DNA from: Delphinus delphis
Taxonomy: Eukaryota; Chordata; Mammalia; Artiodactyla; Delphinidae
DNA length: 64,000 nt
Direction of reading: 5' to 3'
Assembly (NCBI RefSeq): GCF_949987515.2
Contig: NC_082687.1
Coordinates: 21,622,148 to 21,686,147 of the forward strand
Part shown: piece by piece, positions 44,316 to 55,554 of the stretch
Position numbering within the stretch: position 1 is the stretch's first letter
Layout of the letters: every line of letters starts with the position of its first letter
Position numbers and translations under genes: made by a program
Notes under the pieces: model-generated
Databases searched by the model: none
Seen by the model: the letters and a program-made list of their open reading frames with translations, nothing else
Told to the model about the DNA's origin: nothing

Positions 44316-44549
44316 CTGGGAAATACCCAACAGACACAACATCAGAAAGCGGAAGCCCCGCCCTTGGTCTGTAACCACAGCTGACTGACCCAGACTCTTC
44401 ACCTTCCTTCCCCTCAAAGGACACTGGCGAGATAATTATGAAATCCCATGATGACATGTCTGCTGCAATCACGGCCAGATTGTAAATTCACTTCTGTCCT
44501 CCTTCCCTCTTCTCACTCCATAGTAAGCGGCTGTTTAAAAACCTCCCTA

Positions 44550-44868
44550 CAGGGGCTTCCCTGGTGGCGCAGTGGTTGAGAATCCGCCTGCCAATGCAGG
44601 GGACATGGGTTTGAGCCCTGGTCCAGGAAGATCCCACCTGCTGCGGAGCAACTAAGCCCGTGCGCCACAACTACTGAGCCCATGAGCCACAACTACTGAA
44701 GTCTGCCTGCCTAGAGCCCATGCTCAACAACAAGAGAAGCCACCACGATAAGAAGCCCACGCACTGCAACAAAAAGTAGCCCCCGCTCACTGCAACTAGA
44801 GAAAAGCCTGCATGCAGCAACGAAGACCCAACACAGTCAAAAATAAATTAAAAAAAACAAAACAAAAC
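44550..44868 (+). mobile_element. CHR-type SINE, long CHR-1-like form
   Basis: It starts near GGGGCTTCCCTGGTGGCGCA and has the long body to CAACACAGTCAAAAATAAAT. The flank ACCTCCCTA is at 44541-44549 and 44869-44877. It inserted into the left target duplication of the L1 that follows. Confidence 0.92.
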
Positions 44869-44877
44869 ACCTCCCTA

Positions 44878-45236
44878 TACTATATGATATCACTTATATG
44901 TGGAATCTAAAAAATAATACAAATGAATGTATATGCAATACAGAAACAGAGTCACAGACACAGAAAACAAACTTATGGTTACCAAAGGGGAGAGGGAATG
45001 GGGGAGGGACAAATTAAGAGGATGGGATTAACAGATACAAACTACTATACATAAAATAAATAAGCAACAAGGATTTACTGTATAGTACAGGGAACTATAT
45101 TCAATACCTTGTAATAACCTTAATGAAAAAAATCCGAAAAAAGATAACTGAATCTCTATGCTGTATACCTGAAACTAACACAATCAATTATACTTCAATA
45201 AAAAAAGTAATAATGATGAATTAACAAAAAAAAAAA
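44878..45236 (+). mobile_element. LINE-1 3' end (5'-truncated)
   Basis: It reads ACTATATGATATCACTTATA, then TGTGGAATCTAAAAAATAAT, then AACAGAGTCACAGACACAGA, then GTATACCTGAAACTAACACA and a tail with A-run. This is a common cetartiodactyl L1 3' end. The target-site duplication ACCTCCCTA is at 44869-44877 and 45237-45245. Confidence 0.9.
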
Positions 45237-45759
45237 ACCTCCCTAAGATAGAGGTTTCCAACCTAAAAACTGTGTTCCAAGGAACTTCCACAGACGATCC
45301 TGAGGGGTTTCTCAGAGAAAAAAAGGGAAGTGGGCAGAGAAAGCCGAACTGAGGCCTCGCCGGCCTCCCCTCCCTCAACCAAGCAGCTTTGCTTGTATTT
45401 TATTGGGGTTTTCCTTAGGATTTCACTTGAAAAAGGAGGGTCTGCTTCTCAAAATAAGTTTGAAAACTGTTTGCTAACGCATATGCTTTGAAGGGCTCAC
45501 AAACAGCCATACTGAACAGTTGGAGGAAGTATTAGGACATGTGGAGGATTTCTAGAATTGCAGGGGGCGGGGAGGGTATTCCCGGCAGTGATGAGCCACT
45601 GCTACGGAGGGGAGTTCCTCAGTGCTGGGGATGACGATGGAGAGGTGGGTGAGAATGACTGCTTTGAGATATTTGCATTTTATGATTCTTAAAGGCAGAA
45701 AAACTCTGGATGCAAACACTTGAATCTAAATCTAGTTAAATATAATTTACCTAAGTATA

Positions 45760-45880
45760 AATTATATATACATACACACACATACATAAATATATACAGA
45801 TAAAAATACACATACATATATGTACATATTATATAATGAATAGATATATATATATATACACTACACACACACACGTATTT
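45760..45880. repeat. TA/CA-rich simple sequence
   Basis: Mixed TATA, CATA and CACA dinucleotide units over about 120 bp. It is low-complexity and probably variable in length. Confidence 0.8.
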
Positions 45881-47771
45881 AACGACAGGGTAAACTGATT
45901 TGCGTTTCACTGATTAGAAATTAGAACCCTGGGCTGACCCAGTCCTTGCCACAGGGGGTCACCCAGAGAGCCAGCCTCATCATTCACACTTGCCCTGGAA
46001 AGGCAGTCTGGTTGACGGCAACTTAACATTGGCTTTGGCTCTCTTCTCAAGGGAGATTTGCAAGGATTTCTTGCCATCTGGCCTGTACCTCACTTCAGTG
46101 GGTACAGAGAGCCAGGCCCTGGTACAGTGGTCCTAAGAGTTATGGGAAGCAGGGCAGGACTCAGGCGGGGCTCCCCTGCTGGGGGCTGGGCTCTCCCCGT
46201 GGGTGGGCTGGCCTCCGTATGAACCCCACGCCCTGTGCACTGGGTGGAAATATGGGCTCAGTTCTCTACCCAACAGAGATGGTGTGTAGACCACATCACC
46301 CTTTGGCCTCACATAGCCCATCACAGTTAAAGAAAACGCTGGGTCTAACTCTGAATGTGTCTTTATAACAAGGCTGTGGACTGTCGTATGCTGTTTCCCC
46401 GGCGGCTAACGTGTTTCATTTTCATCTAAAATGTGGCTGTAAATAACTTCCAATTTGAATAAAATGAAAATGGAATTTTTTGTTTACTCTGTCAGCGATC
46501 TGAATCAGGTTGTCAAGGTGACCTGTTCGCCACACACAAGAAAGACAGCAGACTGGATGGTAAGGATCTTCTTGGGCTGGACTGGTAACTAGAAATGATT
46601 TGACTCAAATTTGGGTTTCTAAATGAGGAGCTATGGCTGCTCTATGTAAAGCAAATGAAAAACAAGACGTGTAAATGAGGATAGAACAAACTAGTTTTAC
46701 ATGAAACAGATAAAACCAATTATTTTTCAGGATTCTATCCCCCTACTTCTGAGATATATCTCATTATAGGCAATTGTCATTTATATCCACTTTTAGAAAG
46801 AGCTACAGGTGTTTTTTTTTCCAAAGGTTTTCTTATAAGTCTGGTAACTATGCTTTTAATTTTAATGTCATTTTTAAAATAAAAGGTTTTGATAATAGTG
46901 CTTGTGTCAGATCACCTCACATTCAAATAAAACTTTTCACATGGGCCTATTTAAGACGATTACATTTCAAGCTTCTAACCAGATAAAGTAACTGATTTAT
47001 ATATTAAAGACTGGTGACACCCAAAGGAATGCTCTGATGTTTGTGACAGAATAGATCCCTGGCATACACCGGATGCTTAGTCTGGGAGGAAGGATGGGCT
47101 TAGCCCGAAGGACCTCTGGTTTCTGTAGCAGGGCTCAAAGGTTTAACCTGACAGTGTTGTATTTGGGCATGAGCCTGGCAGTGGGCCAGTGAGTATGGAC
47201 ACAGCTTTCCCATGGGTCCAGGACGCGTCCCCCTCTGTCCTTCCCGGCATCTCCAGCTTGGAGTGTATGATCCAGGAAGGCTTTCGTTCCCAGGGCTGAT
47301 TCTGGCCTCTCTTCCTGGTCTCCAGTGATAACCAGCAAATTCAAGAGGTGGCAAAAATCAAGGAGAAGCTTCTTCTATTCCTTCATTTCTACCCTCTCCC
47401 CCATCCCAACGAAGACTTTGACGGAGTGCCACACTTAAACAGCCTCAATGAAGCTGACATAGCTGGGAAAGGACAGAAAGGACTCCAAGAATCGCAAAGA
47501 ATTACACTCTTTTTCTTCAGTCTCCGTTTTATCCTAAATAGAGTTAGTGAAGGAACAGAAGAGGTTACGAGGACTCGAGGGATGGTATCTTCAACGTCTG
47601 GTCTGTTGAATACGTGTCCTGTATTTTTACTGAGGGAAGTCAACACTCTGGCAAGGAACTGTGATCTAGCACTGAATCAGGGGGTGACATATTTGAAAGA
47701 GCCCTGATGCACGATGGAAGGCGGAAGGGCAGCCCCGGGGTCCCCAGCTCCCACCCCGAGCCCAGCCATAC

Positions 47772-47922
47772 CTGAGAGCAGCAGCCAGAGCTCCCCGCGC
47801 ATGCTCTCGGGTACGCCCTTCAGCACCAGGTCCCGTGTCTTTTCCGTGCGGTACATGCAGATCCCTTGCCCGTACTCAGCAAAGTGAATCTTCCAGGCTT
47901 GCTCTTTCAAAAACTCTTTGGC
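47772..47922 (-). CDS. TBC1D9: TBC1D9 coding exon W6 (start of TBC domain)
   Basis: A 151-nt exon after TATCCCTTTCAG and before GTATGG. It encodes [40 protein letters not shown] and [10 protein letters not shown]. The G(V/I)PxxxRGxxWxLLSG block marks the N-terminus of a TBC domain and is clear here. Confidence 0.96.
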
Positions 47923-48539
47923 CTGAAAGGGATAATGAAGCAGCACTACATCCCAACGTACTTCGACAACGGTTAGCACAAGTTCGATGGAAGGTCAGAA
48001 CTTTCCCTGGTGAACGGAGCAGTTAAGTTCTGGACAGAATTCAGGAGAACAAAGAACTCAGATTTTCTCGAGTCCTTGCCGGATATGACACATGTATGCC
48101 CGTGGATCTGCCACGAAATTCTCTGTCCTAGAGTCAGAATTGTACTTACCTGAGATGAGTCAGCAGAATGCAAATGATATGAATGGCTTTATGTCTATAC
48201 CTCCAAGTGAAACAGTGCATGTCTTTTAAACGTGGCCTGAGACATTACGTACTTATTTGTTGGCTGACTTATACAATAGTTAAAAACAAGACCAAAAGAG
48301 GTCAGCTGTACCCTCTATAACATCTCCTTCCACGATGAAACCACTCTGAAACCCAATGACATAGAACCATGTCATTATATGTTATATTTATATGTCATTT
48401 GTGTTTCTTCAACAAAATATCCTTTACTTGTAGGAAAATATCTATTGACATGTTGATGAGTTTACTTTTACTTAAAACGATTTTTTCAGCGTTATCGTTC
48501 TAATATAGAAAGTTCCGGGCAAGAGGAGGCGGCACCCAC
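47923..48539 (-). other. TBC1D9: TBC1D9 intron W5-W6
   Basis: A 617-bp intron with no recognised repeat. Confidence 0.9.
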
Positions 48540-48710
48540 CAATTTCGGGTTGAACTCCTCGGGAGACCGCCGCCGATACATGGTCATCAGGGTCTGTGTG
48601 GCCGTGGGGACGCTGTTGCCATTGAGGTTAAACTGGCGCTCACCGTCAGCATCGGAGCTCGTGCTTCTCTGGGGACTGGAGGAAACGAGGCTGCTGGGCC
48701 GAGAATACAC
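48540..48710 (-). CDS. TBC1D9: TBC1D9 coding exon W5 (Ser-rich linker)
   Basis: A 171-nt exon, phase 0 at both ends, with acceptor CTGCATCGGCAG and donor GTGGGT. It encodes VYSRPSSLVSSSPQRSTSSD, ADGERQFNLNGNSVPTATQT and LMTMYRRRSPEEFNPKL. This polar Ser-rich linker joins GRAM2 to the TBC domain. The RSTSSD and RRRSPEE segments look like kinase target sites, which is inference. Confidence 0.95.
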
Positions 48711-49611
48711 CTGCCGATGCAGAGAGCAACAAGATGCTGGAACCATTTTGGCTACAGAATCTACTTCTTCAGCGTCCTCTGGACAGACATCGATAGTTAC
48801 GTCATGGTTCCTAACAGGTTTCTTGTGATGTGACAAAATAGGAGAAAGGCAGCAAACCAGCACTTTGATGGGGATTAGATGGGGTCATGGGCCACAGAGC
48901 TTCAATGCCCAAAATAGGTTTCCTCTGTATTTTAGATGCATTTTTACAACAAACTGGTTGGCCACATGTCTCTCTGATTAGTATGCATGCAAAGCATGAT
49001 GTGGTTGAATCAACTGCTAATGGGATCACCTCCCTCACCTCCTCTCTAGCTTCTGGTGCCTCAGAAATGCCTACAGAAGCTTGGAGCAGGAAGACGGGGG
49101 CAGGCATGTTACTCATGAGCTCACCATTTTTGCTATGTATTTTCGCTGCTAGTAAGTTGCTCTCTCACTTGAGCTAATTACATATCTGTCAGGGCTCCAG
49201 TTCTTTGGATGTCTAGGGCTTAATTCAATAGGGATACAATTCGTATTTTATCATCATCAAATCATCATAATGATGTTGTATTTCAGTTCTGAGTGACCTC
49301 TGTACCATTCCCAACAAGGTCACTTATATAGACCAGAGTCACTTGCTATGTAACCAGGACAAATTACTTAATAATGCTTTCAACAGTGAAAGAAGAGGGA
49401 TAGACCAGATGATCTCTAAGATTCTGTCCGGCCCTATGATCCCAAACATAAACTCCATGAGATTTAAATGAGATACTGCTCTAGACATCAGAGTATGTGG
49501 TCCATCTTAGCACAGCTGCAAAGCTTCAAGATCAGACTAACAGACAGGGAGGTGCACCCCAGGGAAGAGTAAGAAGATGAACCAAAACACCTGCAGGTGC
49601 CTTCCACAGAC
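48711..49611 (-). other. TBC1D9: TBC1D9 intron W4-W5
   Basis: A 901-bp intron that begins on the - strand with the unusual donor GTCTGT. No clear SINE. Open frames over 48811-49177 are unrecognised. Confidence 0.88.
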
Positions 49612-49818
49612 CTCATCATCTGAACTGTTGTAGCTTCCTGCAAACTCTTTGTCCGAGTATATTTTGGAGGTCGTCTGTTGCAGGAAATCAGAGATCCTCT
49701 GCACTAGAAAGTCTCTGTCTCTCAAATTGGCAAACAGGAAGGTCATCCTGTTCTTGGTGCTGATGGATAAAGGACTGGGGAGCACGCTGGAGCTGTCTGC
49801 CTTTTCTACAATCGTCAC
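49612..49818 (-). CDS. TBC1D9: TBC1D9 coding exon W4 (second part of GRAM2)
   Basis: A 207-nt exon, phase 0 at both ends, after TTTCTTTTCAG. It encodes VTIVEKADSSSVLPSPLSIS, TKNRMTFLFANLRDRDFLVQ, RISDFLQQTTSKIYSDKEFA and GSYNSSDDE. The stretch MTFLFANLRDRDFLVQRI is the typical end of a GRAM domain. The donor is GTCTGT, with an unusual C at +3. The next codon GTG in W5 fits the expected DDEVYSRP junction, so the splice site is well supported. Confidence 0.95.
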
Positions 49819-50029
49819 CTGAAAAGAAACAGGACACCAAGAGTATTATTTTCCAGGGATTATCCGACAGCAGCCTCTGAGTAGCACTGAAAAGAACACA
49901 ACACTCTTAAATCTCTGTAGAAACCTCCTCTATTTTCTTGAGGCAAGCTGAGATTCTTTAGTCCTGTTCCAATAAAATAAAACAGCTCGTAACAAATCAA
50001 ACTGGAGCTGGAATCATCTTACTGGTCTT

Positions 50030-50262
50030 TCTAAATTAGTAGTTATAAATCGAGAGGGATTTTTGCCCCCCCAGGAGACATTTGGCAACATCTAGAGGCA
50101 CTTCTAGTAGTCACAAGTGGAGGGTACCACTGGCATCTCATAGGTAGAGGAAGGCATGCTGCTAAAACATCCTGCAGTGCACAGGACCCAGGACAGCCCG
50201 CCCCCATCAAAGTCCGGCCCAAGATGCCAATAGTGCCAAGGTTGAGAAACCTTGTTGTAAAG
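50030..50262 (+). mobile_element. hAT-type MER element (copy 2)
   Basis: It reads GGGATTTTTGCCCCCCCAGG, then AGACATTTGGCAACATCTAG, then ACTGGCATCTCATAGGTAGA, then AAGATGCCAATAGTGCCAAG, then GTTGAGAAACC, the same layout as the copy at 43770-43998. The left tip is eroded. Confidence 0.8.
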
Positions 50263-50540
50263 GAATCTTTTGATTTTCATTAAAATTTAATGGAACCATA
50301 AGAGGGAGGACTCCTAGCTGTTGCTTCATCTATAAGAGACAGAAACAACCGACGACACTGGGCCCTTTTACCAGCTTAATGTGGGGATGGCTTTCAAAAC
50401 ACCACCAATCCTTCAAGCATCTCATTTAGACTCCAGGGCTTTGCACCCCTCACCTCTTGCCACTTCAAAGTTTTAAAGGCTCGATTCTGAACAGACATGA
50501 CGTAAACAGCTTAACTGCAACCCCATCTGCATTGGCTGAC

Positions 50541-50602
50541 TGTGTGTGTGTGTGTGTGTGAGTGTGTGTGTGTGTGCGTGCGTGCGCACGCACGCGCACG
50601 CA
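50541..50602. repeat. (TG)n-(CG)n alternating tract with a GC palindrome
   Basis: A TG run of about 35 bp passes into GTGCGTGCGTGCGCACGCAC and then GCGCACGC. Purine-pyrimidine alternation is nearly unbroken for about 60 bp, and the CG part is palindromic. It is a strong Z-DNA candidate. Confidence 0.93.
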
Positions 50603-52270
50603 TAGCATGTGTGGTGTAGTAAGTCTACCACGTCAGGAGAAAAGTAGGAAAGAGGGGCATGTGTTTTAGCTTTGAAATGACGACATATATTTGGTGGCTT
50701 ATAATAGGATTTTCATCAACTGGAAACTAGGATAAATGCATTACAACTTTTTTCTTAGCACATTAGGAAGAAGATCTCAAGGCCAGCCCTAGATAAATGG
50801 TTTATTTGCAGCAGCTCTGACTCTGTAGAGTTAAGTTTCTTTCCCTTCTTCATTTCCACATGTAAGCAGTCTAGATAGGTTCAACTTCAACCTCTTCATC
50901 AGCATTTTTCATGTGAAATACATTTCCTCCCAAGCAGAACTTTAAAAACTTTTCTCCCCTTCAAGGCTAAGGAACTTCTTGGAATTGCCTAAAAAGTTGC
51001 ATGGTCCCAAGTGCAAACAGATATTACTGGGGTCCATAAAGGGAAAAAATTGCAGGACCTGTCTTCTGTTCTCAGACTTCATAAATATGTACAAGTTAGA
51101 TATATACTTATACTTTTTTAAAGGAATCTCCGAGATACCTGGAGTTGCACATAAAAGTGTTTTTTTTCCCTCAGTGCAAAAGAAGCTAGAGAAACTGGGG
51201 GAAAAAAACCCAACTTCTTTATCATGAAAAGGATTTTCCCATGACACTTCAGACATGTGTTAAACACGCTTATTTTAAAAGACTGATAAAAACTTCCTTT
51301 TCTCTCAGTAGATTTTTTGATTCTTTTAGTCACCAGGCATCTGAGATTAAATGACAGATGTCAAGGGAATTAAAGGTTCAAGTTCTCTGCCTAAAACACA
51401 GACATCATGTGCATCGTGATGGAGTCAAAGTGGAAAGTCCTATATCTAGCAGGATCACGAATACAGAGACAGCAAGAAAGCTCTCTCAGAAAACCTAGGA
51501 AGGTTCCCACGGGTTACAACCTATTTTTCACTGGCAAACGAGTTCTAGTAGAATTCTACCCCATAAGCTTTGTGCTACCAGGAACGGGCAACAGCTATAT
51601 CCGAATATTCTACAGAATAATGACACACATTTTCGTTACCAACTTGGGTTATAAAATAGATCAAATTTAATCAAATCTTGGTGTGTCATATGGAACACTT
51701 ACAAGGTAACTTATAATTGAAAGAAAAGAGAGACTCTATCTGGAATCTCTAATGAGGACCCCGATCACTTCACTTTATCCTCCTGCTTCACTGCCTCAGT
51801 AATTTCTATAAAATCTACAGCAATATGATTCTGTGTAAACATTTAACACGTATCGATTTGGTCTACCTTAAGTTTGTATGTAGAATATATATTAACAATC
51901 TCCAGTCAATATTTCTACTTATTTATAAAAAGTTAAATAAAACAACAATTCCTAGTAGCCGTTCCAAGGAGGATGCAGTGTTCCCACGGAGGGTCCTGCT
52001 CATCAATCAGCTTAACTCAATTCACAGACACACCACCTCTACTCAAACAGACCTGGATGGAGGGTGGGAGCCTCGTCCTAGTGTTTTTCTGTCATTATCA
52101 TACCTAGAGGTAACAAAAATTACATTAAGTCCTTTGCTTCTTCCATTAGTCGAGGTTCGGGATTTACCATGAATATATCTCAGCGATTCATCAGGTTAAA
52201 GGACAGGGCACTGCTGTCTCATTGAGCATTTCTTTAAATGCTGCATCCTCCAACCACAACACGCTTTATT

Positions 52271-52475
52271 ATTATTTTTTTTTGCAGTACGCGGGCCTCT
52301 CAGTGTTGTGGCCTCTCCCGTTGCGGAGCACAGGCTCTGGACGCGCAGGCTCAGCGGCCATGGCTCACGGGCCCAGTCGCTCCGCGGCATGTGGGATCTT
52401 CCCGGACCGGGGCACGAACCCGTTTCCCCTGCATCGGCAGGTGGACTCTCAACCACTGCGCCACCAGGGAAGCCC
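52271..52475 (-). mobile_element. CHR-type SINE (CHR-2-like)
   Basis: A full copy in - orientation. The target-site duplication is AACACGCTTTATT (52258-52270) and AACACACTTTATT (52476-52488); the single difference is a CpG decay. Confidence 0.94.
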
Positions 52476-53016
52476 AACACACTTTATTTTTAAATGCTAC
52501 CTCTACCATTGTCCCTCTTCTGACTTACCCTGAAATATGACTGAATGATCTTTGCGCTACCACCTGCTGGGGAAAACTAGCAAGCAGAAGATGGGCTGAG
52601 GACATGAACCACTATTCTCTCAATTCCCCCGAACTCTCACCATCCTATTATAAATCACACTAAAATGTACACAGAGCACCTGGACCAAACCGGGAGGTGG
52701 GGAACAGGAGAGAAGACGTCTGGACAGCAGCTCCCAGCCCCTCTCTGCTCCTGAGCTCTCTCTGGATAAACAAAGTGATGATTCACTCAGATTCATAAAT
52801 GACACATTCACGGTACATTCTTAATCCCAGGATGGGTTTCCCTAGCCAGTCCAGGTCACTCTGCTTTACTATGTTCAGGTAGTACTTGATGAAGAAAATT
52901 TTTAGTAGCAGCCTTGGTGATAGATGTTAACTGGACTTATCGTGGTGATCATTCTATAATATATACAAATATCAAATCACTACTTTGTTCACCTGAAACT
53001 ACTATGTCAATTACAC

Positions 53017-53017
<1 letters not shown>

Positions 53018-53069
<52 letters not shown>
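53018..53069. repeat. (CA)n microsatellite
   Basis: A CA run of about 50 bp, interrupted once near its left end. Confidence 0.95.
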
Positions 53070-53072
<3 letters not shown>

Positions 53073-53147
53073 TTAGTAACTCCCTAAGACAAAGTTTGCT
53101 GGAAAAAGTCATGAAATGCCTTTCAGAGCCAATTGTAAGTCCTGATG

Positions 53148-53199
53148 AATTCACTCCCAACGATTCACTCCCATCTCAGAATTCACTCCCAATGATTCC
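53148..53199. repeat. Small imperfect tandem repeat
   Basis: The unit ATTCACTCCCA(A)(C/T)GATTC occurs about three times with variation. It is a local duplication. Confidence 0.75.
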
Positions 53200-53269
53200 T
53201 GGCCTCCAAATGTGTTATAATACTACTTAGTTCACCCTATAAGAAGGAGAACTAGATTTTTCAATTGCT

Positions 53270-53710
53270 TAACATTTTGCATTCTTTTTGATCCACCAAT
53301 TAAACTTCTAGGAACTTATCACTTAAGGAAAATTATATATATGATTGGGAGAAAACTAAAAACAATGCAAGGGTCCAAGCACAGGTAACCTAAAAAGAAG
53401 AAATAAATTATACATATCCATTAATGGAATAATATGCAGTCACTAGAAGTTACATGGTAAAAGAAAATTTTATGATACGAGGAAAAGTTTAGTGTACACC
53501 CACTGTTAAGGGAATTAAGAAAAAAATAAAAATTCTTTATGTTTTATATCTAAATAATATAAATGACATATATACAGCAATGTATAGAAAGCCTGAAAAG
53601 CTGTACAGCGGAATGTCAACATCGTCGTCTTCGAAGGGTGGGATTAGGACTGAATTTTGTTTTCTTTTTATTTGTATTTTTACTAATTTTCTGTGATAAT
53701 GATACAATAT
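53270..53710 (+). mobile_element. Old LINE-1 3' end
   Basis: It reads TTAAACTTCTAGGAACTTAT, then CATATCCATTAATGGAATAA, then TATGCAGTCACTAGAAGTTA, then GAATGTCAACATCG and GGGTGGGATTAGGACTGAAT, in the order of old L1 3' sequence (ATTATGCAGCC...GTTAACAGTGG...GGTGGGATTATGG). Confidence 0.8.
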
Positions 53711-54089
53711 TTTTGAAACAAGAAAAAACAAACAAAATTTGCTTACATAAATGATTTTGTTAAAAAAAAAAAAGGAAAGAAGGCAGAAGGAAACTTGAAT
53801 CCTTTACTATAGAGAATCTTAATAAAGGGTCAACCTTGATTAAATAGCCAAAGCTTCTAACCGTCTTAATTTCTAGAAAAGGACCAGAGTAAGTTGAAAG
53901 TTACCAGGTCAGAAACTGTGGGTCTGCCAGCCCTTGACATCCTAACATTGAGTTGCTTCTCAACCCCAAACAGCAAAGCTTCCATACAAGTACCAGAGTA
54001 ACCTATTGCTGTGAGGACACGACAGAACGCACCTCCACCCCAGATACAATAAGAATGTTTCTTAGTCTTCACTGTCTATGGGCATCAGC

Positions 54090-54200
54090 CTGGCACTCTA
54101 TTAAAATACAGACTTCCCAAACTTGCAGCGATCCAGAAGATCTGGGGTGGGCTCAGGAATCTGCCACTGTGGCCAGTGGTCCCAGTGGTTCTAATGCAAG
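54090..54200. mobile_element. hAT MER5A-like fragment
   Basis: ATCTGGGGTGGGCTCAGGAA, then TCTGCCACTG, then CCCAGTGGTTCTAATGCAAG resembles the right half of MER5A (GGGGTGGGGCCCAGCAATCTG...GATTCTGATGCA). Confidence 0.55.
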
Positions 54201-54329
54201 GAATCGACAAACCGGACAGATCTGAACACTTGGCTTTCTGATTCACAACCTAGACTGTCTCCTCTGAAGACCAAGCTGCTCAGGCTGTGAGTCAGGTGTA
54301 GTAACTACATTTTCTAGCTTCTGTATTTG

Positions 54330-54790
54330 ATGTTTTCACATCTTGGGGCCTTTTTGACCCAGAGTTAGCCAACTCCTGGAGATATTAAAGGACTCACCTG
54401 TGAGCAGGCCTTTTATAGGCAAACCAACCAATCCAAGCCCATACCCCAGTGACCTCCTATATCTGCTCTCACACTCAGGGCCACATTCACCTGCCCTCAT
54501 CACCCCAGGGCCAGGTACCAGACAACTAGGGGTAGGCCCTCTGCCCTGGAGCCTGCCAAAACTATTCAGCTGGCCAATCCTAAGCCTGCTTACCCTGCCT
54601 CGCCTGTTTCTTCCCATGGAAACCACAATAAAGGCTCTTGCCCACGTTTTCCCCAGCTTCTTTGCCAGCTGACTCACCCTGGTGCTTCCCTGCGTGGTCC
54701 CCACGGCATGGCGTGCTCCCCCTAGTGGAATCTGTGAGTATAGCAAGCAATCTTTTCAATGACAGTCATCTGCTCTGTTGGCCTCACCTT
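54330..54790 (+). mobile_element. LTR-like retroviral remnant
   Basis: The segment includes GCCAACCAATCCAAG-like CAAT motifs, a C-rich stretch, then CACAATAAAGGCTCTTGCCC (poly(A) signal with TCTTGCC after it), then a T/G-rich end. This is the layout of an ERV1 LTR. No partner LTR or internal retroviral gene is seen. The ends are not defined. Confidence 0.45.
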
Positions 54791-54901
54791 ACCTGAACAA
54801 GAATGAAATCTACATTTTAAAATACCAGGCTGTCTCTGGAAGAAAATATCTCGCAGGTCCCATGGTCACTTAGAGCAATGACAACAAATAAAAGAGTGGC
54901 A

Positions 54902-55189
54902 TGGGACTTCCCTGGTGGTGCAGTGATTAAGAATCCGCCTGCCAATGCAGGGGACACGGGTTCAATCTCTGGTCTGGGAAGGCCTCACATGCCGCGGAGC
55001 AACTAAGCCCGTGCACCACAACTACTGAGCCTGTGCTCAAGAGCCCACGAGCCGCAACTACTGAAGCCCGTGTGCCTAGAGCCCAGGCTCTGCAACAAGA
55101 GAAGCCACTGCGATGAAAAGCCCGCGCACCACAACGAAGACCCAACGCAGCCAAAAATAAATAAAATTTAAAAATATATGAAAAAAGAA
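54902..55189 (+). mobile_element. CHR-type SINE, long CHR-1-like form
   Basis: It starts GGGACTTCCCTGGTGGTGCA and ends CGCAGCCAAAAATAAATAAA with an A-rich tail. The target-site copy AAAAGAGTGGCA is at 54890-54901 and 55190-55201. Confidence 0.93.
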
Positions 55190-55201
55190 AAAAGAGTGGC
55201 A

Positions 55202-55409
55202 TGGCTTCCCTGGTGGCGCAGTGGTTGAGAGTCCGCCTGCCGATGCAGGGGACACGGGTTCGTGCCCCGGTCCGGGAAGATCCCACATGCCGCAGAGCGG
55301 CTGGGCCCGTGAGCCATGGCCGCTGAGCCTGCGCGTCCGGAGCCTGTGCTCCACAAAGGGAGAGGCCACAACAGTGAGAGGCCCGCGTACCGCAAAAAAA
55401 AAAAAAAAA
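55202..55409 (+). mobile_element. CHR-type SINE (CHR-2-like), same target site
   Basis: It follows directly on the duplicated target of the previous SINE. AAAAGAGTGGCA flanks it at 55190-55201 and 55410-55421. It is a full copy with an A-tail. Confidence 0.94.
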
Positions 55410-55554
55410 AAAAGAGTGGCAGATTTCACCAAAGAATTATGAACACTCACCTATGGTTAAAAGCCAACTCACGGCTGGTAAAAGATACACAGAAAAGTAT
55501 TACCAGTAAAACTCTTAAAATACCCTAAAAGTTCCATTTTCACCTGCCACTTAC

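Larger units (their letters stand above)
44316..47771 (-). other. TBC1D9: TBC1D9 intron W6-W7
   Basis: A 3.5-kb intron with a nested CHR SINE (44550-44868) and L1 3' end (44878-45236), and an A/T and CA-rich tract at about 45760-45880. From 45.9 to 47.7 kb I see no clear repeat. Confidence 0.88.
49819..55554 (-). other. TBC1D9: TBC1D9 intron W3-W4
   Basis: A 5.7-kb intron with a hAT MER piece (50030-50262), a Z-DNA-prone tract (50541-50602), a CHR SINE (52271-52475), a CA repeat (53018-53069), a small tandem repeat (53148-53199), an L1 3' end (53270-53710), a MER5A-like piece (54090-54200), an LTR-like piece (54330-54790) and two CHR SINEs inserted at one site (54902-55409). Confidence 0.88.

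Noticed and set aside
54336..54746. 136-codon frame on the - strand
   Set aside because: It is antisense to an LTR-like segment and has no recognised domain.
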